Shown in pieces: positions 25,725 through 34,902 of a stretch of DNA of 64,000 nt. This stretch comes from Bacillota bacterium (GTDB lineage: Bacteria; Bacillota; Clostridia; Christensenellales; SZUA-584), in NCBI GenBank assembly GCA_023416745.1, contig JAEZHF010000022.1, positions 1 through 64,000 of the forward strand, in the 5' to 3' direction. Made by a program: the position numbers and the translations under genes. Below the pieces are notes generated by a model, which ran no database searches, had not been told where the DNA came from, and saw only the letters and a list, made by a program, of their open reading frames with translations. Position 1 is the stretch's first letter. Each line of letters starts with the position of its first letter.

Positions 25725-28700
25725 ATGCCCAAGCGGGAAGACTTGAAAAAGATCATGGTGATCGGCTCGGGGCCCATCGTCATCGGACAGGCTGCGGAGT
25801 TCGACTATTCGGGCACGCAGGCCTGCAAAGCGCTCCGTGAGGAAGGCTACGAGGTGGTGCTGATCAACTCCAACCCGGCCACCATCATGACGGACGCGGA
25901 GATGGCCGACCGGGTATACATCGAACCCATCACTGTGGAGACGATTTCCGCCATATTGCGCGCCGAACGCCCGCAGGGTATCATCGCCACATTGGGCGGG
26001 CAAACCGGCCTCAACATGGCAGTGGAGCTGGACGAAAGCGGCATACTGGATGAACTCGGCATCGAGCTGCTGGGCACATCGCTGGCTTCCATCAAAAAGG
26101 CGGAGGACCGCGAGCTGTTCAAGGAAACGATGGAGCGCATCGGCGAGAAGGTCGCACGCAGCGTCATCGCCACCTCCATTGAGGAGGCGACCGTATTTGC
26201 GAACGAGGTGGGTTTCCCCGTTATCATACGGCCGGCCTATACGCTGGGCGGCACGGGCGGCGGCATCGCACAGAACATGGAACAGCTGAAGAACATCACG
26301 GCGCAGGGCCTGTCGTTCTCGATGATCGGGCAGGTGCTGCTGGAGCAGAGCGTCGCCGGATACAAGGAGATCGAATACGAGGTGATGCGCGATGCCAAGG
26401 ACAACTGTATCGTCGTGTGCAACATGGAGAACTTCGACCCCGTCGGCATCCACACGGGCGACAGCATCGTGGTCGCACCGTCGCAGACGCTGGCGGACAG
26501 GGAGTACCAGATGCTGCGCAGCGCGTCCATACGGATCATCCGGGCTCTGGGCATCGAAGGCGGCTGCAACGTGCAGTACGCGCTGAACCCGGACAATTTC
26601 GACTACGTTGTGATCGAGGTGAACCCGCGTGTCAGTCGCTCGTCGGCGCTGGCAAGCAAGGCGACGGGCTACCCCATCGCCCGCGCCGCCGCGAAGATCG
26701 CCGTGGGCTACGGTCTGGACGAGATCACCAACCCCATCACCGGCGAAACGTGCGCCTGCTTCGAGCCCGCGCTGGACTACGTGGTCACCAAGGTGCCGCG
26801 CTGGCCTTTCGACAAATTTGTGACCGCCACAAGGACGCTGGGCACGCAAATGAAGGCCACCGGCGAAGTGATGGCCATCGGCCGCAATCTCGAGGAATCG
26901 CTCTTAAAGGCTATAGACAGCCTGGACGTGAAGCTGGACTATCAGCTGGGCATGAAAACCATCGCGGCATGGACGGACGCGCAGATCGAAAACTCGCTGA
27001 AGAACCCGGACGACGAGCGCATATTCGTGGTGTCCGAAGCGCTGGAGCGCGGCTGGACGGCGGACGATATATTCAATATCACGCGCATCGACAAGTTCTT
27101 CATCGGCAAGCTGCAGAACATCGTGCGGCTGGCCAAGGAGCTGAAAAAGCACACCATCGACACCATGCCGATGGAACTGCTGAAACGGTGTAAGCGCTAC
27201 GGCTTTGGCGACAGCTATATCGCCAACCTCATCGGCACGCAGGAAGCCGCCATTAAGGCGCTGCGTATGGCGTTCGGCATACTGCCCACCTATAAGATGG
27301 TAGACACGTGCGCGGGCGAGTTCGAAGCCAAAACGCCGTACTACTACTCCTGCTACGACGACGACGACGAATCGCGCGACAGCGGCCGCAAAAAAGTGGT
27401 TGTGCTGGGCTCTGGCCCCATCCGCATCGGGCAGGGCATCGAGTTCGACTACTGCAGTGTCCATTCCGTGCTGGCGCTGAAAGAGCTGGGGTACGAGAGC
27501 ATCATCATCAACTCCAACCCTGAGACGGTGTCCACTGACTTCGACACCTCTGACAAGCTGTATTTCGAACCGCTCACCAGGGAGTGCGTGCTGGACGTGA
27601 TCCAGCGCGAAAAGCCGGAAGGCGTAATCGTGCAGTTCGGCGGACAGACGGCCATCAACCTCGCCGCGCCGCTTGCCAAGGTGGGCGTGAACATACTCGG
27701 CACCTCGGTGGACGGCATCGACCGCGCCGAGGACCGCGAGCGCTTCCTCAAGGTGCTGGAGAAGCTGGATATCCCACTGCCCGCCGGCTCGACGGCGTTC
27801 TCGCAGGAGAGCGCGAAGGAGATCGCCGAACGGATCGGCTTCCCTGTGCTGGTGCGCCCGTCATACGTACTGGGCGGCCGCGCGATGGAGATCGTTTACA
27901 ACACGCAGGAGCTGACCGAGTACATGGGCGCGGCGGCGCGGATATCACCGGAGCACCCGGTGCTCATCGACAAGTATATACTCGGCAAGGAAGCCGAAAT
28001 CGACGGCATCTGCGACGGCAAGGACGCCATGATCGTGGGCGTGATGGAACACATTGAGCGGGCGGGCGTGCACTCGGGCGACAGCTTCGCGGTGTATCCG
28101 CCGCAGAACATGCCGGTGCATGTGAAGCGTACCATCGTGGACTACGCGCAGCGCATCGGCGTCGAACTCGGCATCAAAGGGCTTTACAACATACAATTTG
28201 TCATCGATAAAGAAAACAGGGTGTACGTGCTGGAGGTGAACCCGCGCGCCAGCCGCACCGTGCCGGTGCTTTCCAAGGTGACTGGCGTACCTATGGTGGC
28301 GGCAGCCACGCGCCTGATGATGGGCGAGACGCTGGCGGACTTAGAGCTCAAGCCCGGCCTGCATCCGGAGAGCCAACTGATCACAGTCAAAGCGCCGGTG
28401 TTCTCGTTCTCCAAGCTGACCACGGTGGATATCTTCCTCGGACCGGAGATGAAATCCACCGGCGAGGTGATGGGCACGGATACTACGTATCTCGCGGCGC
28501 TGACGAAGGCTTTTGTCGCCTCTGGTATGCGCACCCCTGCCAAGGATAAGCCGATACTCTTTTCCATTACCGACCGTGACAAGGAGGAATCACTGGAGTT
28601 TGCACAGCAGCTGATCAGCATGGGCTTTACCGTCGCCGCCACCGAAGGCACGCATGCCACGTTTGCAGCGGGCGGTATCGACTGCCAGCTCATCCCCCAC

Positions 28701-28928
28701 GACGACGCGGTCCGCGCGCTCAAGGAACGTGAGATTTCCATGGTCATCAACACGCCCACGCGCGGCAAGCTGCTGGACAGATTGGGCTTCATACTGCGGC
28801 GTACGTCGATGGAGTTCAATGTGACGTGCGTGACGTCGATGGACACCTTAGGGGCGCTGCTGTCGGTGATGACCGCAAAGGATATCGAGGTGCACCACAT
28901 ACCGCTGCATGAATATTTAAAAGCATAG
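25725..28928 (+). CDS. carB: Carbamoyl-phosphate synthase large subunit
   Basis: Makes carbamoyl phosphate from bicarbonate, ammonia (from glutamine via CarA) and 2 ATP. At 1067 aa it has the full two-fold repeated architecture. Two halves begin IMVIGSGPIVIGQAAEFDYS and VVLGSGPIRIGQGIEFDYC, each with an ATP-grasp domain (RPAYTLGGTGGGIA; RPSYVLGGRAMEIVY) and EVNPR motifs. An MGS-like allosteric domain follows (about 930-1067). Strong AGGAGGT before the ATG. The small subunit carA is not adjacent; the operon context argues for an arginine-linked enzyme. Confidence 0.97.
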   Translation: MPKREDLKKIMVIGSGPIVIGQAAEFDYSGTQACKALREEGYEVVLINSNPATIMTDAEMADRVYIEPITVETISAILRAERPQGIIATLGGQTGLNMAVELDESGILDELGIELLGTSLASIKKAEDRELFKETMERIGEKVARSVIATSIEEATVFANEVGFPVIIRPAYTLGGTGGGIAQNMEQLKNITAQGLSFSMIGQVLLEQSVAGYKEIEYEVMRDAKDNCIVVCNMENFDPVGIHTGDSIVVAPSQTLADREYQMLRSASIRIIRALGIEGGCNVQYALNPDNFDYVVIEVNPRVSRSSALASKATGYPIARAAAKIAVGYGLDEITNPITGETCACFEPALDYVVTKVPRWPFDKFVTATRTLGTQMKATGEVMAIGRNLEESLLKAIDSLDVKLDYQLGMKTIAAWTDAQIENSLKNPDDERIFVVSEALERGWTADDIFNITRIDKFFIGKLQNIVRLAKELKKHTIDTMPMELLKRCKRYGFGDSYIANLIGTQEAAIKALRMAFGILPTYKMVDTCAGEFEAKTPYYYSCYDDDDESRDSGRKKVVVLGSGPIRIGQGIEFDYCSVHSVLALKELGYESIIINSNPETVSTDFDTSDKLYFEPLTRECVLDVIQREKPEGVIVQFGGQTAINLAAPLAKVGVNILGTSVDGIDRAEDRERFLKVLEKLDIPLPAGSTAFSQESAKEIAERIGFPVLVRPSYVLGGRAMEIVYNTQELTEYMGAAARISPEHPVLIDKYILGKEAEIDGICDGKDAMIVGVMEHIERAGVHSGDSFAVYPPQNMPVHVKRTIVDYAQRIGVELGIKGLYNIQFVIDKENRVYVLEVNPRASRTVPVLSKVTGVPMVAAATRLMMGETLADLELKPGLHPESQLITVKAPVFSFSKLTTVDIFLGPEMKSTGEVMGTDTTYLAALTKAFVASGMRTPAKDKPILFSITDRDKEESLEFAQQLISMGFTVAATEGTHATFAAGGIDCQLIPHDDAVRALKEREISMVINTPTRGKLLDRLGFILRRTSMEFNVTCVTSMDTLGALLSVMTAKDIEVHHIPLHEYLKA

Positions 28929-28950
28929 TTTCGCTAAGGAGGCAATTGAA

Positions 28951-29916
28951 ATGATAGATTTGATGAACTACCAGCCGCGGAAGGAATTTGCGCAGAAGCA
29001 TCTGCTGCGCCTGTCCGACTACACCCCTGACGAGATACTGCAGGTGCTCTCTCTCTCGCTCAAGCTGAAAAAGAAGCTCAAGAAGGGTGTGCGCTCGCCG
29101 CTTCTCGCAGGCAAGATACTCGCGATGATATTCACCAAAAGCTCCACCCGTACGCGCGTCTCGTTTGAGGCGGGCATCTACCAGCTGGGCGGCACGGCGC
29201 AGTTCCTCTCCAGCAACGACATTCAGCTGGGCCGCGGCGAGCCCATCTCCGACACCGCGCAGGTGCTCTCGCGCATGGTGGACGGCATCATGATCCGTAC
29301 GTTCAAGCAGAGCGACGTGGAGGATCTCGCCAAATACGGCACCATCCCCGTCATCAACGGTCTGACGGATCTGCTGCACCCGTGCCAGATACTTGCCGAT
29401 CTGCAGACGTATTACGAGCATAAGGGCAGCTTCACCGGCAAGATGGCGTACATCGGGGACGGCAACAACGTGGCCAACTCGCTGCTGGTGGGCTGCGGCA
29501 AGCTGGGTCTTAACATGACACTGGCCTGCCCCGAAGGCTATGAGCCGGACGCAGAAGTGCTCGCAGCCGCTCAAGAAGCGGCGTCCATCAGCGGCGCGAA
29601 GCTGGTAGTCACGCACGACCCCAAAGAAGCGGCGGAGGGTGCGGACGCGGTGTACACCGACGTGTGGGCCAGCATGGGTCAGGAGTCGGGTGCGCAGGAT
29701 AAATACAAACATTTCACGGCGTATCAGGTGAACAAAGAACTGATGTCGCTGTGCAAGAAGGATTACATCTTCCTCCACTGTCTGCCCGCGCACCGCGGCG
29801 AAGAGGTGACGGCGGATATCATCGACGGCCCCAACAGCGTGGTGTTCGATGAGGCAGAAAACCGCCTGCATGCACAAAAGGCCGTGATGGCGTTGCTGAT
29901 GCAGGATAAGAAGTGA
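28951..29916 (+). CDS. argF: Ornithine carbamoyltransferase
   Basis: Joins carbamoyl phosphate to ornithine to form citrulline. The carbamoyl-phosphate site SSTRTRVSFEAG, the HPCQILADLQT loop, the ornithine-site aspartate region TDVWASMGQE and the catalytic FLHCLPAHRGEEV are all present. Length of 321 aa is typical. AAGGAGG precedes the ATG. It directly follows carB, so carbamoyl phosphate production and use are co-expressed. Confidence 0.97.
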   Translation: MIDLMNYQPRKEFAQKHLLRLSDYTPDEILQVLSLSLKLKKKLKKGVRSPLLAGKILAMIFTKSSTRTRVSFEAGIYQLGGTAQFLSSNDIQLGRGEPISDTAQVLSRMVDGIMIRTFKQSDVEDLAKYGTIPVINGLTDLLHPCQILADLQTYYEHKGSFTGKMAYIGDGNNVANSLLVGCGKLGLNMTLACPEGYEPDAEVLAAAQEAASISGAKLVVTHDPKEAAEGADAVYTDVWASMGQESGAQDKYKHFTAYQVNKELMSLCKKDYIFLHCLPAHRGEEVTADIIDGPNSVVFDEAENRLHAQKAVMALLMQDKK

Positions 29917-30434
29917 TGGAAAGCATCGTATTCAAAAAGGCGGGCGAAGCGGACGTTGCCGCCGTCAAAGCCGTAACGCGCAAGGCGTTCATTAACTACG
30001 CGAAAGAGTTACGCCGCGAAGACAGCGTGGCCGCGCTGCACGAGACGGACGAAGCGATACTCTCGGACATACGCCAAAAGCATGTGTATCTCTGTGAAGT
30101 GGACGGAAAGGTGGCCGGGGCCGTGCGTTTCGAGGTGCTGGGAGACGGCATTGCGTATCTCTCGCGCCTCGCGGTGGATCCGGAGTATCAGTCGCTCGGC
30201 ATCGGCGGATTGCTGCTGGAGAAGGTGCGCCGCGAGTGCCTCTCCCTCAGCGTGCGCGCCATCACGCTGCACACGGCCAGCCGGATGCGCTCCACCGTGG
30301 CATTCTATCTCAAGAACGGCTACTACATCCACTCCATCACGCGCGACAAGGAGTACATCCGCGCGTTCATGGTGTGCGAGCTCACCGACATGGATGAGCT
30401 GTACGACTATGAAAGTGTTGTCGGCAAAAGGTAA
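29916..30434 (+). CDS. GNAT acetyltransferase in the arginine operon (candidate short N-acetylglutamate synthase)
   Basis: A stand-alone 172-residue GNAT domain, last gene of the operon and coupled to argF by a TGATG overlap. Acetyl-CoA motif LSRLAVDPEYQSLGIGGLLL is intact, followed by the C-terminal helix TVAFYLKNGYYIHS. Family membership is certain; substrate is not. The operon lacks argJ and argA, which would supply N-acetylglutamate, and short GNAT-only synthases are known (for example in mycobacteria), so acetylation of glutamate is a reasonable guess. It could equally be an unrelated acetyltransferase that hitched onto the operon. Confidence 0.8.
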   Translation: MESIVFKKAGEADVAAVKAVTRKAFINYAKELRREDSVAALHETDEAILSDIRQKHVYLCEVDGKVAGAVRFEVLGDGIAYLSRLAVDPEYQSLGIGGLLLEKVRRECLSLSVRAITLHTASRMRSTVAFYLKNGYYIHSITRDKEYIRAFMVCELTDMDELYDYESVVGKR

Positions 30435-30492
30435 CTTTTTGACTGATTTACGGCGCAAATCTCCTTCGGGTATTTTGAAAAACAACAAAAAA

Positions 30493-30517
30493 GGACAGTC
30501 TCTTGTGTGAACTGTCC
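30493..30517. terminator. Bidirectional terminator between the arginine operon and araA
   Basis: GGACAGT and ACTGTCC form a perfect 7-bp stem. On the minus strand it is followed directly by TTTTTTG, and on the plus strand by TCTTGTTTTG. It should end both the arginine operon and the convergent araA operon. Confidence 0.8.
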
Positions 30518-30545
30518 TCTTGTTTTGTTATTGGATTGTTTTGCG

Positions 30546-32015
30546 TCAGCGTTTCCAGATCACGTCACCCAGCATCAGCTGATTGCGCAGCGCAGGAATG
30601 GTTGTGTCCTTGCCGATATGGATGAACTCGATGCCCATGATTTCGGCAAAGTCGCGCATCATGTCCGCCGTCAGGTCGTAGGAGATCACACTGTGGTGCG
30701 TCCCGCCGGACAATATCCACGACTCGTTGCCCGTCACCATGTCGGGCATCGGCTTCCACATCACACCCGCCACCGGTAGCAGCGGCATCTTCGCCTTGGG
30801 CTCCACCGCGCTTATGTCGTGCGTGATCATGCGGAACCGTCCGCCCATGTCGATGATGGTGACGAGTATCGCGTCGCCGGACTTGCCGTCGAACACCAGC
30901 CGGGCGGGGTCGTTCTTACCGCCGATGCCCAGCGGATGCACCTCAATGCGCGGCTTGTCCGCCGCGATCGCAGGCGAAATCTCCAACATGTGTGCGCCCA
31001 GCACCGTTTCATTGCCGTCATCAAAGTCGTAGGTATAGTCTTCAATGAACGAGATGTTCATCCCAGTTCCCAAAGACATCTCAGACATCACCGCTTTGAG
31101 CGCAGAGGTTTTCCAGTCGCCCTCAGCGCCGAAGCCATAGCCGTTTGCCATCAGATTCTGCGTAGCAAGTCCGGGCAGCTGCTCCAGACCGTACAGGTCT
31201 TCAAAACAGTCGGTGTACGCGCTGAACCCGCCTTCGGCCAGCATCTGCTCCAGCGCAATCTCCAGCTTCGCCTGATACACCACCGCGACCAGGTTATCCG
31301 TATCGATGGTATACTTCTCTTTGTATTCCGCCATCTTGACTTGCGCCTGCGCATCGGTCACTGCCAGCACACGCTCGGTCAGCGCACCCACGGCATACGT
31401 GTTCACGCTCCAGCCAAGATCCTTCTCCGCCTGAATTTTGTCGCCCTCGGTCACCGCGACGTAGCGCATGTTATCGCCCAGCCGCATCACTTTGACACGT
31501 TTGCTGAATACAGCGCCCACCGCACTGCGCATCCAACCACCAATGCGCGAACGGAACTCACCGTCCTCCCAGTGCCCGCAGATCACCTTGCGCTTCATGC
31601 GCAGCCGGGCGGTGATGAAGCCGTGTTCCCGGTCACCGTGGGCAGACTGGTTGGTGTTCATGAAGTTCATGTCAATCGTGTCGTATGGCAGCCGCTTGTT
31701 GAACTGCGTGTTCAAATGCAGATACGGCTTGCTCAAAGAAGACAGGCCGCTGATCCACATCTTGCTCGGCGAAAACGTATGCATCCAGCTGATCACGCCC
31801 GCGCACGCGGGATCGCTGTTGGCTGCTGTGCAGACGTCGCTGATGTCCTCCGTGGAGGTCATCACACCCTTTGAGACCACCTCAAAGGGGATGCGCTCGT
31901 CGGCATTGAAGCCCGCCGTCATCAGAGCTGCATGCTCGGCCACCTCTTTAAGCACCTCGGGCCCGTACAAGTTTTGGCTGCCGATGACAAACCAGAATTG
32001 ATATTTGCTGATCAA
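30546..32015 (-). CDS. araA: L-arabinose isomerase
   Basis: Interconverts L-arabinose and L-ribulose using Mn2+. Family motifs are clear: FWFVIGSQNLYGPEVL at the N-terminus, WMHTFSPSKMWI, NTNQSAHGDREHGFI, the metal/catalytic glutamate in GFGAEGDWKTSALK, and the histidines in LGAHMLEISP and SGGTHHSVISY. Length of 489 aa is normal. The start is a TTG with AAGGAGGAGC upstream; a longer reading adds 16 residues that lack a ribosome site and family similarity. Last gene of the operon with the sugar ABC transporter; araB and araD are not in the window. Confidence 0.94.
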   Translation of the reverse strand: MISKYQFWFVIGSQNLYGPEVLKEVAEHAALMTAGFNADERIPFEVVSKGVMTSTEDISDVCTAANSDPACAGVISWMHTFSPSKMWISGLSSLSKPYLHLNTQFNKRLPYDTIDMNFMNTNQSAHGDREHGFITARLRMKRKVICGHWEDGEFRSRIGGWMRSAVGAVFSKRVKVMRLGDNMRYVAVTEGDKIQAEKDLGWSVNTYAVGALTERVLAVTDAQAQVKMAEYKEKYTIDTDNLVAVVYQAKLEIALEQMLAEGGFSAYTDCFEDLYGLEQLPGLATQNLMANGYGFGAEGDWKTSALKAVMSEMSLGTGMNISFIEDYTYDFDDGNETVLGAHMLEISPAIAADKPRIEVHPLGIGGKNDPARLVFDGKSGDAILVTIIDMGGRFRMITHDISAVEPKAKMPLLPVAGVMWKPMPDMVTGNESWILSGGTHHSVISYDLTADMMRDFAEIMGIEFIHIGKDTTIPALRNQLMLGDVIWKR

Positions 32016-32066
32016 GTTGCTCCTCCTTGTTTTATCGCAGAGTATAATTAGCTTTTCAGCCAATGA

Positions 32067-33236
32067 TCAGGTTTTGGACTTGGATTTTGACAGCACATCA
32101 AAGCCAACCGCAACCAGCAGAACAAAGCCCTTGATCGCCTGCTGCCAATCGATGCTGACACCCATGATCGACATGCCGTTGTTCAGCACGCCCATCAACA
32201 AACCGCCGACGATCGCGCCGATAACGGTACCGATACCACCCGTGGTGGATGCGCCGCCGATGAAGCACGCGGAGATCGCGTCCAGCTCAAATCCGTAACC
32301 ACCCTTGGGCGTCGCCGAGTTGAGGCGGCCAGTGAACACAATGCCGGCCAGCGCCGTCAGCACACCCATGTTCACGTATACCCAGAACAGTACGCGCTTG
32401 GTCTTGATACCTGAAAGCCGAGCCGCCTTGGGATTGCCGCCGAACGCGTAGATGTGACGCCCGGGGATGGTCTTTTCAGTAACGAAGGTGTACAGCAGCA
32501 CCAGAATCACCACGATAAGCAATACCATCGGTATACCCCTATACAGCGCCAATGCGTAGCAGAACGCCATGATTACAACCGTAATCAGAACAATTTTGGC
32601 GATAAACGTAAGCGGATGCGACACATCAAAGTTGTACTTCTTGCGGTTGGCGCGCTTGCTGATCTCATTGAAGATGAATATCACGCTCGCAACTGCACCC
32701 GCAATAAGAGTCAAAAGGTTGATACCTTCAATGCTCGCAAAGTCCGGGATAAAGCCAGCTGCCATAAACGTATACGTCTCCGGCAACGGCGCGAGACTTG
32801 TGCCCTGCAGCACCACCATGGTGAGGCCCCTGAATATAAGCTGTCCGCCCAGCGTCACGATGAACGCCGGTACGCCGATGTATGCGATCCACAGCCCCTG
32901 CCACGCACCGATGATGAATCCGATGATCAGCGAGAGCACCATCGCGATCCCAACAGGCATATCCATCTTCAGTATGAATATGGCGGACATTGCCCCCACG
33001 AACCCCACAACCGAACCGACAGACAGGTCGATGTTGCCAATGGTCAGTATGCACAGCAGCATGCCGATGGCCAGAATCAACACGTAGGCGTTTTGCTGTA
33101 TCAGGTTTGATATATTGAGAGGCTGCAGCAATATGCCTTTGGTAAGCACTTGGAAAATAATAACGACGACAACCAGCGCAATGATCATGGCATACTGACG
33201 GATATTCCCTCTCAGAACAGACTTTATGCTTTTCAT
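32067..33236 (-). CDS. mmsB: Multiple-monosaccharide ABC transporter permease (GguB/MmsB-like)
   Basis: Membrane subunit of a class-2 sugar importer. About ten hydrophobic segments, the diagnostic GNIDLSVGSVVGFVGAMSAI near the N-terminus, and the ATPase-contacting region NPKAARLSGIKTKRVLF. A C-terminal GFELDAISACFIGGASTTGG completes the match. At 389 aa it belongs to the longer GguB/XylH-like branch rather than RbsC. Start with AAGGAGG upstream, overlapping the ATPase stop by four bases (ATGA). Confidence 0.9.
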   Translation of the reverse strand: MKSIKSVLRGNIRQYAMIIALVVVVIIFQVLTKGILLQPLNISNLIQQNAYVLILAIGMLLCILTIGNIDLSVGSVVGFVGAMSAIFILKMDMPVGIAMVLSLIIGFIIGAWQGLWIAYIGVPAFIVTLGGQLIFRGLTMVVLQGTSLAPLPETYTFMAAGFIPDFASIEGINLLTLIAGAVASVIFIFNEISKRANRKKYNFDVSHPLTFIAKIVLITVVIMAFCYALALYRGIPMVLLIVVILVLLYTFVTEKTIPGRHIYAFGGNPKAARLSGIKTKRVLFWVYVNMGVLTALAGIVFTGRLNSATPKGGYGFELDAISACFIGGASTTGGIGTVIGAIVGGLLMGVLNNGMSIMGVSIDWQQAIKGFVLLVAVGFDVLSKSKSKT

Positions 33237-34777
33237 TTTACTACCTCCTTGTTGCTCTGCATAATGCATTGCATGATCCTCTCCTGTGACGCTTCTTTCG
33301 CCTCAAGCTCTCCCACGATCATTCCCCGGTTCATGACGTAAATCCGGTCGCTCATGCCCAGCAGTTCGGGCAATTCGGATGAAATCATCACAATGGATTT
33401 CCCGCGGGATACAAGGTCGTTGATGATCGTGTATATCTCATATTTGGCGCCAACGTCGATACCGCGTGTCGGTTCATCCAGGAAAAGAATATCCGGGTCC
33501 GAAAAAATCCATTTGCTGAAAACCACCTTCTGCTGATTTCCGCCCGAAAGGTTTCCTGTCTTTTGCAGAATACTTGATGATTTGATGTTGAGCTTGGCTC
33601 TGTAGTCCTCACCCACTTGTATTTCCTTGTTGTCGTCGATTACCAAACCCCGTTTGAGAGTGTCCAGCGACGACAGTGTAATATTTCTCTTGATATCGTC
33701 GATCAATATCAGGCCGGCAGACTTCCTGTCCTCCGTGGCGTATGCAATACCGTTTTTTATCGCATCGCTGATGTCGTGCATCACCAGTGCTTTGCCGTCC
33801 TTGTGGACAGAGCCCGATATCTTTGTGCCGTAAGCTTTACCGAACAGACTCATCGCCAGCTCGGTGCGGCCTGCGCCCATCAGACCCGCGATGCCCAGCA
33901 CCTCGCCCCGGCGTACATTCATGCTGACGTTCCGGATCACCTGTTTTTGATCATCCACCGGGCTGAACACATTCCAGTTCTCCACCTCGAAGCAGACCTC
34001 TCCGGGTTTGCAGGCTCGCTTAGGGAACCGATCCGTCAGCTCGCGGCCCACCATCGCCTTGATGATGCGCTCCTCAGTGATGTTGTCCACACCTTTGACG
34101 AGCGTCTCGATCGTTGCGCCGTCACGGATGATGGTAATCTCGTCCGCGACCTTGGTAACCTCGTTGAGCTTATGTGATATGATAATGCTGGTGATACCTT
34201 GTGCTTTGAGTTCCACGAGCAAATCCAGAAGATGGCCTGAATCCTCATCGTTCAGCGCAGCTGTCGGCTCATCCAGTATCAGTATCTTGACGTCCTTGGC
34301 AAGCGCCTTTACGATTTCAACTAACTGCTGCTTGCCAAGGCCGATATCTTTCACCTTCGTATCGGTATTTTCATCCAGACCGACCTTTTTCAGCATCTCT
34401 ATTGTTTTCTGACGAGTTTTGTCCCAATTGATAACCAGCTTGTTGCTTGATTGTTCATTTCCCAGAAAAACATTCTCAGCGATTGAAAGGCTGGGAATGA
34501 GGGCAAGCTCCTGATGTATGATTGCTATGCCTTTGGCTTCACTGTCGTTGATGAATTTGAATATGCATATGTCCCCTTCAACGACGATATCTCCCTCATA
34601 AGAACCGTGAGGATACACGCCACTCAGAATATTCATCAACGTTGACTTGCCGGCGCCGTTTTCGCCAACCAGCGCGTGGATATTATGAGGCTTAACCCGC
34701 AAGTTAACATTATCAAGAGCTTTGACTCCCGGAAATGTCTTTGTGATGTTCCTCATCTCTAAAATATACTTTTCCAT
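33233..34777 (-). CDS. mmsA: Multiple-monosaccharide ABC transporter ATP-binding protein (GguA/MmsA-like)
   Basis: Fused double ATPase of 514 aa. First domain: Walker A GENGAGKST, signature GLGKQQLVEIVKALAKD typical of GguA, Walker B ILILDEPTAAL. Second domain: degenerate Walker A region GIAGLMGAGRTELAMSLFG, signature LSGGNQQKVVFSKW, Walker B ILFLDEPTRGIDVG, as in all sugar ATPases of this class. Powers the permease that follows and works with the binding protein upstream. AAAGGAG lies before the ATG. Confidence 0.93.
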   Translation of the reverse strand: MEKYILEMRNITKTFPGVKALDNVNLRVKPHNIHALVGENGAGKSTLMNILSGVYPHGSYEGDIVVEGDICIFKFINDSEAKGIAIIHQELALIPSLSIAENVFLGNEQSSNKLVINWDKTRQKTIEMLKKVGLDENTDTKVKDIGLGKQQLVEIVKALAKDVKILILDEPTAALNDEDSGHLLDLLVELKAQGITSIIISHKLNEVTKVADEITIIRDGATIETLVKGVDNITEERIIKAMVGRELTDRFPKRACKPGEVCFEVENWNVFSPVDDQKQVIRNVSMNVRRGEVLGIAGLMGAGRTELAMSLFGKAYGTKISGSVHKDGKALVMHDISDAIKNGIAYATEDRKSAGLILIDDIKRNITLSSLDTLKRGLVIDDNKEIQVGEDYRAKLNIKSSSILQKTGNLSGGNQQKVVFSKWIFSDPDILFLDEPTRGIDVGAKYEIYTIINDLVSRGKSIVMISSELPELLGMSDRIYVMNRGMIVGELEAKEASQERIMQCIMQSNKEVVK

Positions 34778-34832
34778 AGTCTAACTCCTTTATCTGCCCA
34801 GAACCGATTATATTATACACCTGTATAGCCTC

Positions 34833-34868
34833 AATCGGCTAGCGGTATTTGCATACCGCTAGCCGATT
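34833..34868. promoter_or_regulatory. Perfect 16-bp hairpin between binding-protein and ATPase genes
   Basis: AATCGGCTAGCGGTAT and its exact complement flank a 4-base loop. In the direction of transcription no T-run follows, so it is better read as a 3' mRNA-stabilising or partial-termination hairpin that favours the binding protein over the ATPase and permease. The plus strand does have TTTTTT after it. Confidence 0.65.
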
Positions 34869-34902
34869 TTTTGGCTATTTATACGAATATTTACCGTATA
34901 TT

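Noticed and set aside
25641..26849. 402-codon minus-strand frame opposite carB
   Set aside because: His/Arg/Val-rich with no domain; carB motifs are complete on the other strand.
28816..29877. 353-codon minus-strand frame opposite argF
   Set aside because: Antisense shadow, no domain or ribosome site.
30819..31874. 351-codon plus-strand frame opposite araA
   Set aside because: Antisense shadow; araA motifs are complete.
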